DNA of 34,517 bases from Betaproteobacteria bacterium (GTDB taxonomy: Bacteria; Pseudomonadota; Gammaproteobacteria; Burkholderiales; Burkholderiaceae_C), in contig JABCYW010000054.1 of NCBI GenBank assembly GCA_013289985.1, positions 1 to 34,517 of the forward strand, written 5' to 3'. Shown piece after piece: positions 24,831 through 31,940 of the stretch (position 1 is the stretch's first letter; each line of letters opens with the position of its first letter). The position numbers were made by a program, and so were the translations under genes. The notes below the pieces were generated by a model. That model was not told the DNA's origin, ran no database searches, and saw only the letters and a program-made list of their open reading frames with translations.

Positions 24831-24883
24831 GATGTATATCCTTTAATGTGTATACATCGTACTCGCCGAGCGTCAGATGTCAA
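24829..24883 (-). promoter_or_regulatory. vapBC promoter and operator
   Basis: Perfect 10-bp inverted arms ACGATGTATA (24829-24838) and TATACATCGT (24851-24860) are separated by 12 nt. On the minus strand TTGACA (24883-24878), a 16-bp spacer and TACGAT (24861-24856) form a promoter whose -10 is covered by the distal arm. The proximal arm overlaps the GTG start. This is the expected plan for AbrB-type antitoxin autoregulation. Confidence 0.75.
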
Positions 24884-25035
24884 GCGGCCGCGTGCCGGGA
24901 TATCCCAGAAATGAACTGCTTTCGGGTTCGACGGAATACACGACGAGGACGCATCCGCACCGATGCACCTGGTGTGGGTGCGCGCCACGCTGCCGTGCCA
25001 CGCACGGCTCACCCCGAATGAACCAGGAGTGCATC

Positions 25036-25389
25036 ATGAGACTGATCGTCACCTGTACGGCAATCGCCGCCGTGTCGCTGCTCGGTTCCGGCGCCGCGAC
25101 GGCAGCGGGCATGGCCCGCATGACGTCTGCACCGACTGCGCGCGCGACAACCGTTGCCCCGAGCACCACCCAGCAGGCCATGCGTGGGCCCGCACAGACG
25201 GGCCAGCCGAACCAGAGCTGCGGCAGCGCAACAGCGCCCAACACGCCGGGAAACGCGGCCAACGCACCGGGCTCCGCCTTCAATCCGTCGGGCAAGGCCG
25301 GCAGCGTCTATGCGGGGCAGCAGCCGCAGAATTCGGGCAACACCGCGAGCGTCTCGCAATACGACGCCGCGTGCTCCCATCAACGTTGA
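25036..25389 (+). CDS. Small secreted protein, unknown
   Basis: A 117-residue exported protein. The N-terminus MRLIVTCTAIAAVSLLGSG ending in ATAAG is a Sec signal. The mature part is low-complexity and rich in Ala, Ser, Thr, Pro, Gly and Asn, with only two cysteines in the mature part (QSCGSAT and DAACSHQR), which could pair. The end region with GSVYAGQQPQNSGN and VSQYDAAC looks like a recurrent motif of small secreted proteins in Burkholderiales, from memory only. ATG 25036 has AGGAG six nt upstream, which selects it over the ATG at 25018. No function assigned. Confidence 0.72.
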   Translation: MRLIVTCTAIAAVSLLGSGAATAAGMARMTSAPTARATTVAPSTTQQAMRGPAQTGQPNQSCGSATAPNTPGNAANAPGSAFNPSGKAGSVYAGQQPQNSGNTASVSQYDAACSHQR

Positions 25390-25422
25390 CCCGACTTCAC
25401 ACGGGACGCGCTCTCCGCCAAC

Positions 25423-25455
25423 GAACGGGCCCGCCCCCAGGGGACGGGCCCGTTC
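25423..25455. terminator. Bidirectional hairpin between convergent genes
   Basis: Perfect 11-bp arms GAACGGGCCCG (25423-25433) and CGGGCCCGTTC (25445-25455) enclose an 11-nt loop that can itself pair (CCCC/GGGG). It lies between the secreted-protein stop and the lipoprotein stop, the right place to end both transcripts. No T-run follows on either strand. Confidence 0.65.
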
Positions 25456-25470
25456 ATCATCCGAGTGGCG

Positions 25471-26655
25471 TCAGAACGCGAAGTTCGTGGTGACGGTCGT
25501 GCCGCTGGTGATCGCGATCGGCCCGGCGGTCTGCGTCGCGCCGCCGGAGGCCGCGAGCAGGTGATAGTTCGCGCCGGCCGTGGCGTCGGCGGCGAAGGCG
25601 AACGTGCCGGTCGAAACATAGGCGGCCACCATCGGAGCGATGGCGGGCAACGTCAGTGCATAGGCCCCCGAGGTCGCGTCTGCCGAAGCCTCGCCCACGT
25701 CGACGGTGTCACCGTTGGCGAGCGCCTGCGTGGCGTCGACGGTGGCGAGGATATCCGTTGCGCCGGCGACCGTCACCACGCCCGCCGCGGTGCCGTCCGC
25801 GGCCACGACGGGCGTCAGCAGTGCGGTCAGGGTGCCCAGTGAAGTGACCGTTGCGGTCGCGACCGGCACTCCGGTGATCACCGTGCTGGCACGTCCGGGT
25901 GCCGTGACGACGAAGTCGTAGGTGCCCGGGGCCACGGGCTGCAGCAGGAACTTGCCGGTGCTGTCGGGAGCCGTCGCCTTGATCACGGTGCCGCCCTGCT
26001 GCACGGAGATCACCGTACCGGGCGCGGCGAGCGTCGGATCGACGTAGCCGGCAACCCCTGAGATGAAGTTGGGCGTGACGCCGATGACCGGCTTGAGCAG
26101 GTACTTGCCGGAGTTCCCCGCGCTGACGATCGACCGGCAGGCGTTGAAATCGAGCACGAAGTCCGCCATCTGATTCGCGGCGATGGTGATGTCGACGTTC
26201 AGCTTCACGCCCGACTGCACGGCGCTGGGCGTCGTCAGGGCGACCTCGGAACCGCCCGTGGGCACGATGGAGTTGGTGAGCGGCGCGGCCGTGGTATTCG
26301 CGGCGAGGAGCAGCCGCATCTGGGTGTAGTGCCCCGCGGGCAAGGGCGTCTGGCCCAGGGTGGCGAGCACGCCATTGGACAGTGTCAGGAGGTCGACGCG
26401 CAACGGCGGGTTCAGCACGATCTCGGACCAGCCGGAGTCGGCATCCGCGGCCGTGGCGCTCTGGTTCACGCGCACCTTGTCGATGGTGACGTTGACGTGG
26501 TCGTAGCCGCACGCAGGGGCGTCCGTCATGCTCAGGTTGAGGGTGCCCTGCGCGTTCGCCGCAGGCGCGGATGAGCCGCCGCCGCAGGCGGCGATGGCGA
26601 GCACCGAGGCGGCGATTCCGACGCTGCCCAACAGGCGGTTCAAACTGGTTTTCAT
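25471..26655 (-). CDS. DUF4382 lipoprotein with carboxypeptidase-regulatory-like domain
   Basis: A 394-residue exported lipoprotein. The signal peptide ends in the lipobox AIAAC with Cys24, followed by GGGSS. Residues about 36-200 form a DUF4382 domain (GTLNLSMTDAPACGYDHVNV at the start, LPAGHYTQMRL and LDFNACRSIV inside). About 205-300 look like a carboxypeptidase-regulatory beta-sandwich (GYVDP, TGKFLLQPVAPGTYDFVVTA). The C-terminal part is Ala/Thr-rich with another possible beta domain. The ATG at 26655 has a very good Shine-Dalgarno (GGAAGGAG, 6 nt spacing), which rules out the longer frame. Probably anchored to a membrane on the periplasmic side; binding partner unknown. Monocistronic. 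Confidence 0.85.
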   Translation of the reverse strand: MKTSLNRLLGSVGIAASVLAIAACGGGSSAPAANAQGTLNLSMTDAPACGYDHVNVTIDKVRVNQSATAADADSGWSEIVLNPPLRVDLLTLSNGVLATLGQTPLPAGHYTQMRLLLAANTTAAPLTNSIVPTGGSEVALTTPSAVQSGVKLNVDITIAANQMADFVLDFNACRSIVSAGNSGKYLLKPVIGVTPNFISGVAGYVDPTLAAPGTVISVQQGGTVIKATAPDSTGKFLLQPVAPGTYDFVVTAPGRASTVITGVPVATATVTSLGTLTALLTPVVAADGTAAGVVTVAGATDILATVDATQALANGDTVDVGEASADATSGAYALTLPAIAPMVAAYVSTGTFAFAADATAGANYHLLAASGGATQTAGPIAITSGTTVTTNFAF

Positions 26656-26980
26656 GATGGCTCCTTCCAACGTTCTCGAGGAGTGCGGGTTGCACGCTTG
26701 AGCAAGCGAGGTTGGCAAACGGGGTACCCGGCGGCAACGCCAAACCGTGTCGCTTTGTGACCCGTCGCGGCGAACGCCTGGGTTGCGCAAGCCCGGGCCG
26801 TCGACTGACGCGGGACTTACAGCGGGTGCGGCGGGCACCGGGGCGGCTCTCGGGGTTTGCACGAATCTGCGGGGAATACGTAGGGGCAAACGGTTACAGC
26901 GGCACCACAATCAGCTTCAATTCAGCTCGCCTTGAATCACAACGCGAGGCAACAACAGCTTGCCCAAACGGAGACTACCC
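26656..26980. other. Divergent intergenic region, lipoprotein / livK
   Basis: This 325-bp gap between divergent genes has no credible coding frame. It holds a short palindrome GCTTGAGCAAGC (26696-26707) in front of the lipoprotein gene, and GGAG eight nt before the livK start (in AAACGGAGACTACCC). AT content rises from about 26880 on. I found no convincing -35/-10 pair for either gene. Confidence 0.5.
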
Positions 26981-28210
26981 ATGAAGTTCACTTCCCGACT
27001 CACCGTCGTCGCCCTGGCCTGCGCGGCCGCCTCGGCCTTCGCCGCCGACCCGATCAAGATCGGCGTGGACGGCCCGTTCACCGGCGGCTCGTCCTCGATG
27101 GGCGTGAGCATGCGCGACGGCGTGCGCCTGGCCACCGACGAGATCAACAAGTCCGGCGGCGTGCTGGGCCGGCAGATCCAGCTCGTGGAGCGCGACGACG
27201 AGGCCAAGAACGAGCGCGGCGCGCAGATCGCCCAGGAGCTGATCAACAAGGAGAAGGTCGTCGCCGTCGTCGGCTACATCAACACCGGCGTGGGCCTGGC
27301 CTCGGAGCGCTTCTTCCAGGACGCGAAGATCCCGGTGATGAACAACGTGGCCACCGGCTCGGTGCTCACCCACCAGTTCGACGACCAGCCCGAGAACTAC
27401 GTCTTCCGCAACGCCGCCAACGACAGCATCCAGGCGCCGATGATCGCCGACGAGGCCGTCAAGCGCGGCTTCAAGAAGGTGGCCATCCTTGCCGACTCCA
27501 CCAACTACGGCCAGCTGGGCCGCGCGGACCTCGTGAAGGCGCTGGCGCTCAAGGGCATCAAGCCGGTCGCGGAAGAGAAGTTCAACATCAAGGACGTGGA
27601 CATGACCGCGCAGCTGCTCAAGGCCAAGGAGGCCGGCGCCGAGGTCATCCTCACCTATGGCATCGGCCCCGAGCTGGCGCAGATCGCCAACGGCATGACC
27701 AAGCTGGGCTGGAAGGTGCCGATGATCGGCAGCTGGACGCTGTCGATGGCCAACTACATCGACAACGCCGGCCCCGGCGGCGAAGGCGCGCGCATGCCGC
27801 AGACCTTCATCCAGGAGCCCACCACGCCCAAGCGCCAGTCCTTCATCATCTCGTACCTGAAGACCTTCAACCCGAAGAACGCCCGCATGGATTCGCCGGT
27901 GTCGGCGGCGCAAGGCTACGACTCGGTCTACCTGCTGGCCGCGGCCATCAGGCAGGCCGGCTCCACCGACGGCCCGAAGATCAGGGAAGCGCTGGAGAAC
28001 CTGAAGGCGCCCGTCGACGGCGTGGTCACCACGTACAACAAGCCGTTCACCAAGACCGACCACGAGGCGATCACCGCCAACATCCCGGTGTTCGGCGAGG
28101 TCAAGGGCACGCGCGTGGTCTACGCCTACCCGGACGACTTCAAGAAGGCCTCCGAGGTGCGCGTGAAGGACGTCAACGCCAAGGGCGCGCTGCCCGCCGC
28201 GAAGAAGTAG
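26981..28210 (+). CDS. livK: LivK-type periplasmic substrate-binding protein
   Basis: A 409-residue type-I periplasmic binding protein that delivers ligand to the Liv ABC transporter. The Sec signal ends AASAFAA before DPIKIGVDGPFTGG, the conserved opening of the mature domain. Motifs such as MRDGVRLATDEINKSGGVLG and LVERDDEAKNE are standard for the LivJ/LivK family. The ATG at 26981 with GGAG upstream gives the intact signal peptide. Family members bind branched-chain amino acids, but many Burkholderiales paralogues bind aromatic or other organic acids, so the ligand is open. First gene of the livKHMGF operon. Confidence 0.92.
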   Translation: MKFTSRLTVVALACAAASAFAADPIKIGVDGPFTGGSSSMGVSMRDGVRLATDEINKSGGVLGRQIQLVERDDEAKNERGAQIAQELINKEKVVAVVGYINTGVGLASERFFQDAKIPVMNNVATGSVLTHQFDDQPENYVFRNAANDSIQAPMIADEAVKRGFKKVAILADSTNYGQLGRADLVKALALKGIKPVAEEKFNIKDVDMTAQLLKAKEAGAEVILTYGIGPELAQIANGMTKLGWKVPMIGSWTLSMANYIDNAGPGGEGARMPQTFIQEPTTPKRQSFIISYLKTFNPKNARMDSPVSAAQGYDSVYLLAAAIRQAGSTDGPKIREALENLKAPVDGVVTTYNKPFTKTDHEAITANIPVFGEVKGTRVVYAYPDDFKKASEVRVKDVNAKGALPAAKK

Positions 28211-28232
28211 GCTGCGGCCCCGTGTCGAGCCC

Positions 28233-28262
28233 GCGCCGCCCCGACGCCCGTCGCGGCGGCGC
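28233..28262 (+). terminator. Strong hairpin between livK and livH
   Basis: Perfect 8-bp arms GCGCCGCC (28233-28240) and GGCGGCGC (28255-28262) with an inner CGAC/GTCG stem, followed by TTCTGTTG. Such intergenic stem-loops after a binding-protein gene usually protect the upstream mRNA or partly stop transcription, so that the binding protein is made in excess over the membrane parts. The structure is seen; the role is inferred. Confidence 0.6.
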
Positions 28263-28300
28263 TTCTGTTGAATAGCGTCCCCGCGCGGAGACCTTCGCCC

Positions 28301-29176
28301 ATGGAAATCCTGACCCAACTGATCTTCAGCGGCATCTCGCTGGGGATGATCTACGCGGTCATCGCGTTCGGCTACCAGCTCACCTTCGCCACGTCCGACA
28401 CCCTGAACTTCGGCCAGGGCGACGCGCTGATGCTGGGCGCGCTGGTGGGCCTCACGCTGGTGGGCATGGGCGTGAACTACTGGCTCATGATCCCGCTGGT
28501 GTGCGTGTTCGGCGCGATCCAGGGCGCGGTGGTGGAGCGCATCGGCGTGCGGCCGGCGCTGAAGATCAAGAGCGAATTCGGCTGGATCATGTCCACCATC
28601 GCGCTGGGCATCATCTTCAAGAACGTGGCCGAGAACGTGTGGGGCCACGACGACCTGAAGTTCCCGTCGCCGCTGCCCGAGTCGCCCATCAAGTTCCTCG
28701 GCGCCAACGTGCTGCCCATGGAGATCCTGGTGGTCGTCGGCGCGGTGCTGATGATGGCCGCGGTGGAGCTGTTCAACCGCAAGACGATCTGGGGCAAGGC
28801 CGTCGTCGCCACCTTCAACGACCGCGACGCGGCGCGCCTGATGGGCATCAACACGAGCCTGGTCATCACGTTCTCGTACGCGCTGTCGTCGATGAGCGCC
28901 GCGCTGGCCGGCGTGCTCATCGCGCCGCTGACGCTCACCGGCTCCACGATGGGCGCGGTGCTGGGCCTGAAGGCCTTCGCGGTGGCCATCATCGGCGGGC
29001 TGACCAGCGGCATGGGCATCATCGTGGGCGGCATCATCCTGGGCATCGCGGAGAAGCTCACCGGCTTCTACCTGTCCACCGGCTACCAGGACGTGCCCGG
29101 CCTCGTGCTGCTATTGATCGTGCTGGCCGTGCGTCCCGCCGGCCTGTTCGGCAAGACGGCCATCAAGAAGGTCTGA
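28301..29176 (+). CDS. livH: LivH-type inner-membrane permease
   Basis: A 291-residue permease of the branched-chain amino-acid ABC transporter family, with about eight hydrophobic segments. Family landmarks are LIFSGISLGMIYAVIAFGYQ at the N-terminus, LNFGQGDALMLGA, and GLKAFAVAIIGGLTSGMGIIVGG near the C-terminus, the region that contacts the ATPase. The ATG at 28301 (MEILTQL) has a GGAG about ten nt upstream; a start at 28268 would add a Pro/Arg-rich non-membrane piece. The livM-livG start follows 3 bp after the stop. Confidence 0.93.
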   Translation: MEILTQLIFSGISLGMIYAVIAFGYQLTFATSDTLNFGQGDALMLGALVGLTLVGMGVNYWLMIPLVCVFGAIQGAVVERIGVRPALKIKSEFGWIMSTIALGIIFKNVAENVWGHDDLKFPSPLPESPIKFLGANVLPMEILVVVGAVLMMAAVELFNRKTIWGKAVVATFNDRDAARLMGINTSLVITFSYALSSMSAALAGVLIAPLTLTGSTMGAVLGLKAFAVAIIGGLTSGMGIIVGGIILGIAEKLTGFYLSTGYQDVPGLVLLLIVLAVRPAGLFGKTAIKKV

Positions 29177-29178
29177 CG

Positions 29179-31134
29179 ATGAAGTCGCGCCCCCTGCTCC
29201 TGGCCGCCGTCGGCCTCGCCATCCTGATCGGCTTTCCCTTCGTCGTCGCCAACCCGTACTACATCCACCTCGCGCAGACCATCGCCATCTACGCGATCCT
29301 GCTGTTCGGCCTGGACATCGTGGTGGGCTACACCGGCCAGGTGTCGCTGGGCCACGCGGGCCTGTTCGGCATCGGCGCATACACGGCCGGCGTGCTGTAC
29401 ATGCACTTCCACGCCCCGTTGTTGCTGACCCTGCTGGCCGGCATCGGAACGACGGCCGCGTTCGGCGCGATCCTCGCGCTGCCTGCCCTGCGCGTGACCG
29501 GCCCCTATCTCGCGATGGTGACGCTGGCCTTCGGCACCATCATCCAGATCCTCATCAACGAGGTCACCGACGTCACCAACGGTCCGATGGGCATCACGTT
29601 CTCCAAGCCGGTGCTGCTCGGGATGGTGCTGGACGAGCGCGCCTACTACTGGGTTTGTTCCGTCCTGCTCGTGGCCTCGCTGGTCGTCGTGCATCGGCTG
29701 CTTCGATCGCACCTCGGACGTGCCTTCGAGGCCTTGCGCGGCAGCCCGATCGCGTCGGATTGCATGGGGGTCTCCGTCTACCGCTACAAGGTCTACGCGT
29801 TCGTGATCAGCGCGGGCTTCGCCGGCCTCGCGGGGTCGCTCTACGCGTATTCGGAACGCTACATCTCGCCCAACACCTACAACTTCGAGCTGACGGTGCT
29901 CTTCCTGCTGGCGATCATCATGGGCGGGCGCAAGACGCGCTCGGGCGCGCTGCTGGGTGCGACCGTCATCGTGATGCTGCCCAAGCTGCTCGACGACCTG
30001 GACCTGTTCCGCTACGTCTCGGTGACGCTGGCCGCGCTGGTGGCCGCGGGCGCGGCGGTGCAGGTCGCGCGCGGCAAGACCACCGTGGCGCGCTCGGCGA
30101 TCCCGGTGATCGGCAGCGTGGCGCTGGCCGTGCTGTCGTTCGTGCTCACGTCGATGACCGACTGGCGCCTGTCCATCTTCGGCCTGATCACGCTGCTGGT
30201 GGTGTACTACCTGCAGGACGGCATCATCGGCTTCGTGCGCCAGACGCTCGGCTGGCGCGGCCACGGCGCCAGCGACGCCGCGGCGGCCGCCACGCTGCCG
30301 CCGCCGGCCAGCGCGGTGTCGACGGCCGTGTCGCAGTCGGCCACGCCCGCCGCGCAGGAGCTGGTGGCCGCCGACAAGGTGCTGATGCAGTTCGGCGGCC
30401 TCAAGGCCCTCAACGACGTCGCCCTGCACGTGGCCCGCGGCACCATCCACGGGCTGATCGGCCCCAACGGCTCGGGCAAGAGCACGATGATGAACGTGCT
30501 CACGGGCATCTACGTGCCCACCGCGGGCTCGATCGCGTTCAAGGGCCAGTCCATCGTCGGCCGGACCTCGGCGCGCATCGCGCTGGCGGGCATCGCGCGC
30601 ACCTTCCAGAACGTGCAGCTGTTCGGCGAGATGACGGCGCTGCAGAACGTGCTGGTGGGCCTGCACCACACCTACCGCAGCAACCTGCTCGATGTCGCGC
30701 TGCACCTGCCGCGCTACCTGCGCGAGGAACGCGCGGCCACGGCGCGCGCGTACGCGTTGCTGAAGTTCGTCGGGCTCGAGGCGCTCGCCGGCGAGGAGGC
30801 GCGCAACCTGCCCTATGGCAAGCAGCGCCTGCTCGAGATCGCGCGGGCGCTGGCGCTCAACCCCGAGCTGCTGCTGCTGGACGAGCCCGCCGCCGGCCTC
30901 ACCGCGCCGGACATCAAGGAGCTCGTCGTCATCGTCCGCAAGATCCGCGAGCACGGCATCACGCTGATCCTCATCGAGCACCACATGGACGTGGTGATGT
31001 CGGTGTGCGACGTCGTCACCGTGCTGGACTTCGGCCAGAAGATCGCGGAGGGCACGCCCGCAGCCGTGCAGGCCAACCCGCAAGTCATCAAGGCCTACCT
31101 GGGAGGCGAGCTCGAAGCTCCGGCCGCCCACTAG
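29179..31134 (+). CDS. livM/livG: LivM-LivG fusion: permease and ATPase in one polypeptide
   Basis: A 651-residue fusion of two normally separate Liv subunits. Residues 1 to about 365 are the LivM permease (GYTGQVSLGHAGLFGIGAYT, RAFEALRGSPIASDCMGV). A low-complexity Ala/Pro/Ser linker (about 370-400) leads to a LivG ATPase. That part has Walker A GPNGSGKST (428-436), signature PYGKQRLLEIARAL, Walker B LLLLDEPAAGL and the switch His pair in IEHHMDVVM. Within the permease part, residues about 281-326 form an extra stretch with two possible helices that ordinary LivM proteins lack. There is no frameshift; the frame is open throughout and the linker has coding character, so the fusion is genuine. 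Start ATG 29179 lies 3 bp after the livH stop. Confidence 0.92.
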   Translation: MKSRPLLLAAVGLAILIGFPFVVANPYYIHLAQTIAIYAILLFGLDIVVGYTGQVSLGHAGLFGIGAYTAGVLYMHFHAPLLLTLLAGIGTTAAFGAILALPALRVTGPYLAMVTLAFGTIIQILINEVTDVTNGPMGITFSKPVLLGMVLDERAYYWVCSVLLVASLVVVHRLLRSHLGRAFEALRGSPIASDCMGVSVYRYKVYAFVISAGFAGLAGSLYAYSERYISPNTYNFELTVLFLLAIIMGGRKTRSGALLGATVIVMLPKLLDDLDLFRYVSVTLAALVAAGAAVQVARGKTTVARSAIPVIGSVALAVLSFVLTSMTDWRLSIFGLITLLVVYYLQDGIIGFVRQTLGWRGHGASDAAAAATLPPPASAVSTAVSQSATPAAQELVAADKVLMQFGGLKALNDVALHVARGTIHGLIGPNGSGKSTMMNVLTGIYVPTAGSIAFKGQSIVGRTSARIALAGIARTFQNVQLFGEMTALQNVLVGLHHTYRSNLLDVALHLPRYLREERAATARAYALLKFVGLEALAGEEARNLPYGKQRLLEIARALALNPELLLLDEPAAGLTAPDIKELVVIVRKIREHGITLILIEHHMDVVMSVCDVVTVLDFGQKIAEGTPAAVQANPQVIKAYLGGELEAPAAH

Positions 31135-31142
31135 GACATCAC

Positions 31143-31865
31143 ATGCTCTCGATCACCAATCTCCACGCCGGCTACGGCAAGGTCGAAGTCCTGCACGGCA
31201 TCTCGCTGGAGGTGCCCAAGGGCCAGGTCGTCACCCTCATCGGCAGCAACGGCGCCGGCAAGACCACCACCATGCGCGCCGTCTCCGGCATGATCGCGCC
31301 GCGCGAAGGCAAGGTCATGCTGGGCGACGTCGACATCACCGGCCGCGAGTCGCACCGCATCGCCCGCCTGGGCCTCGCGCACTCGCCCGAGGGCCGGCGC
31401 GTGTTCGCCACGATGACCGTCAACGACAACCTGCTGCTGGGCGCGTTCCCACGCTTCACCGGCGCGCGCAGCAAGGGCGACATCGCCGCCGACCTCGAGC
31501 GCGCGATGGAGTATTTCCCGCGCCTGAAGGAGCGCCGGCTGCAGCTGGCCGGCACGCTGTCGGGCGGCGAGCAGCAGATGCTCGCGATGGCCCGCGCGAT
31601 GATGATGAACCCCGACGTGGTGCTGCTCGACGAGCCCTCGATGGGCCTCGCGCCCATCCTGGTCGACGAGGTGTTCCGCATCATCTCGCGGCTGCGCTCG
31701 GAAGGCGTCACCATGCTGCTGGTGGAACAGTTCGCCGCCGCGGCGCTCAACGTGTCCGACTATGGCTACGTGCTGGAGAACGGGCGCATCGCGGTGCATG
31801 GCCCGGCCGAGAAGTTGAAGAACGATCCGGCGGTGCAGGCGGCCTACCTGGGCGGCGGGCACTGA
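31143..31865 (+). CDS. livF: LivF-type ATPase
   Basis: A 240-residue ATP-binding subunit, second ATPase of the Liv transporter. It has Walker A GSNGAGKTT, the LivF-type HSPEGRRVFATMTV segment, signature LSGGEQQMLAMARAM and Walker B VVLLDEPSMGLAP; all are intact. Starts 9 bp after the fusion gene stop and ends the operon; the long inverted repeat at 31868-31940 follows at once. Confidence 0.93.
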   Translation: MLSITNLHAGYGKVEVLHGISLEVPKGQVVTLIGSNGAGKTTTMRAVSGMIAPREGKVMLGDVDITGRESHRIARLGLAHSPEGRRVFATMTVNDNLLLGAFPRFTGARSKGDIAADLERAMEYFPRLKERRLQLAGTLSGGEQQMLAMARAMMMNPDVVLLDEPSMGLAPILVDEVFRIISRLRSEGVTMLLVEQFAAAALNVSDYGYVLENGRIAVHGPAEKLKNDPAVQAAYLGGGH

Positions 31866-31867
31866 GA

Positions 31868-31940
31868 AAAGGGGTCTGGCTCCCGCCCGGTGCTTGAGCC
31901 GCCGGCCGGCGACGTCAGTTGGCGGGAGCCAGACCCCTTT
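31868..31940. repeat. 20-bp perfect inverted repeat, terminator-like, partly inside the diguanylate cyclase gene
   Basis: The left arm (31868-31887) starts AAAGGGGTCTGGCTCCC and ends GCC; the right arm (31921-31940) is its exact reverse complement. The 33-nt loop is itself GC-rich. The right end reads CCCCTTT on the plus strand, and the left end gives the same on the minus strand, so it can end both convergent transcripts. The livF stop is 3 bp before the left arm. The right arm lies inside the last codons of the convergent GGDEF gene. Length and exactness suggest a mobile or repeated intergenic element. Confidence 0.75.

Noticed and set aside
24897-24906. GGGATATCCC palindrome
   Set aside because: Ten bases, no second copy and no promoter elements nearby; chance is likely.
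26712-26984. 90-codon plus-strand frame in the livK upstream gap
   Set aside because: No Shine-Dalgarno, no coding-type composition, and it runs into the livK start region.
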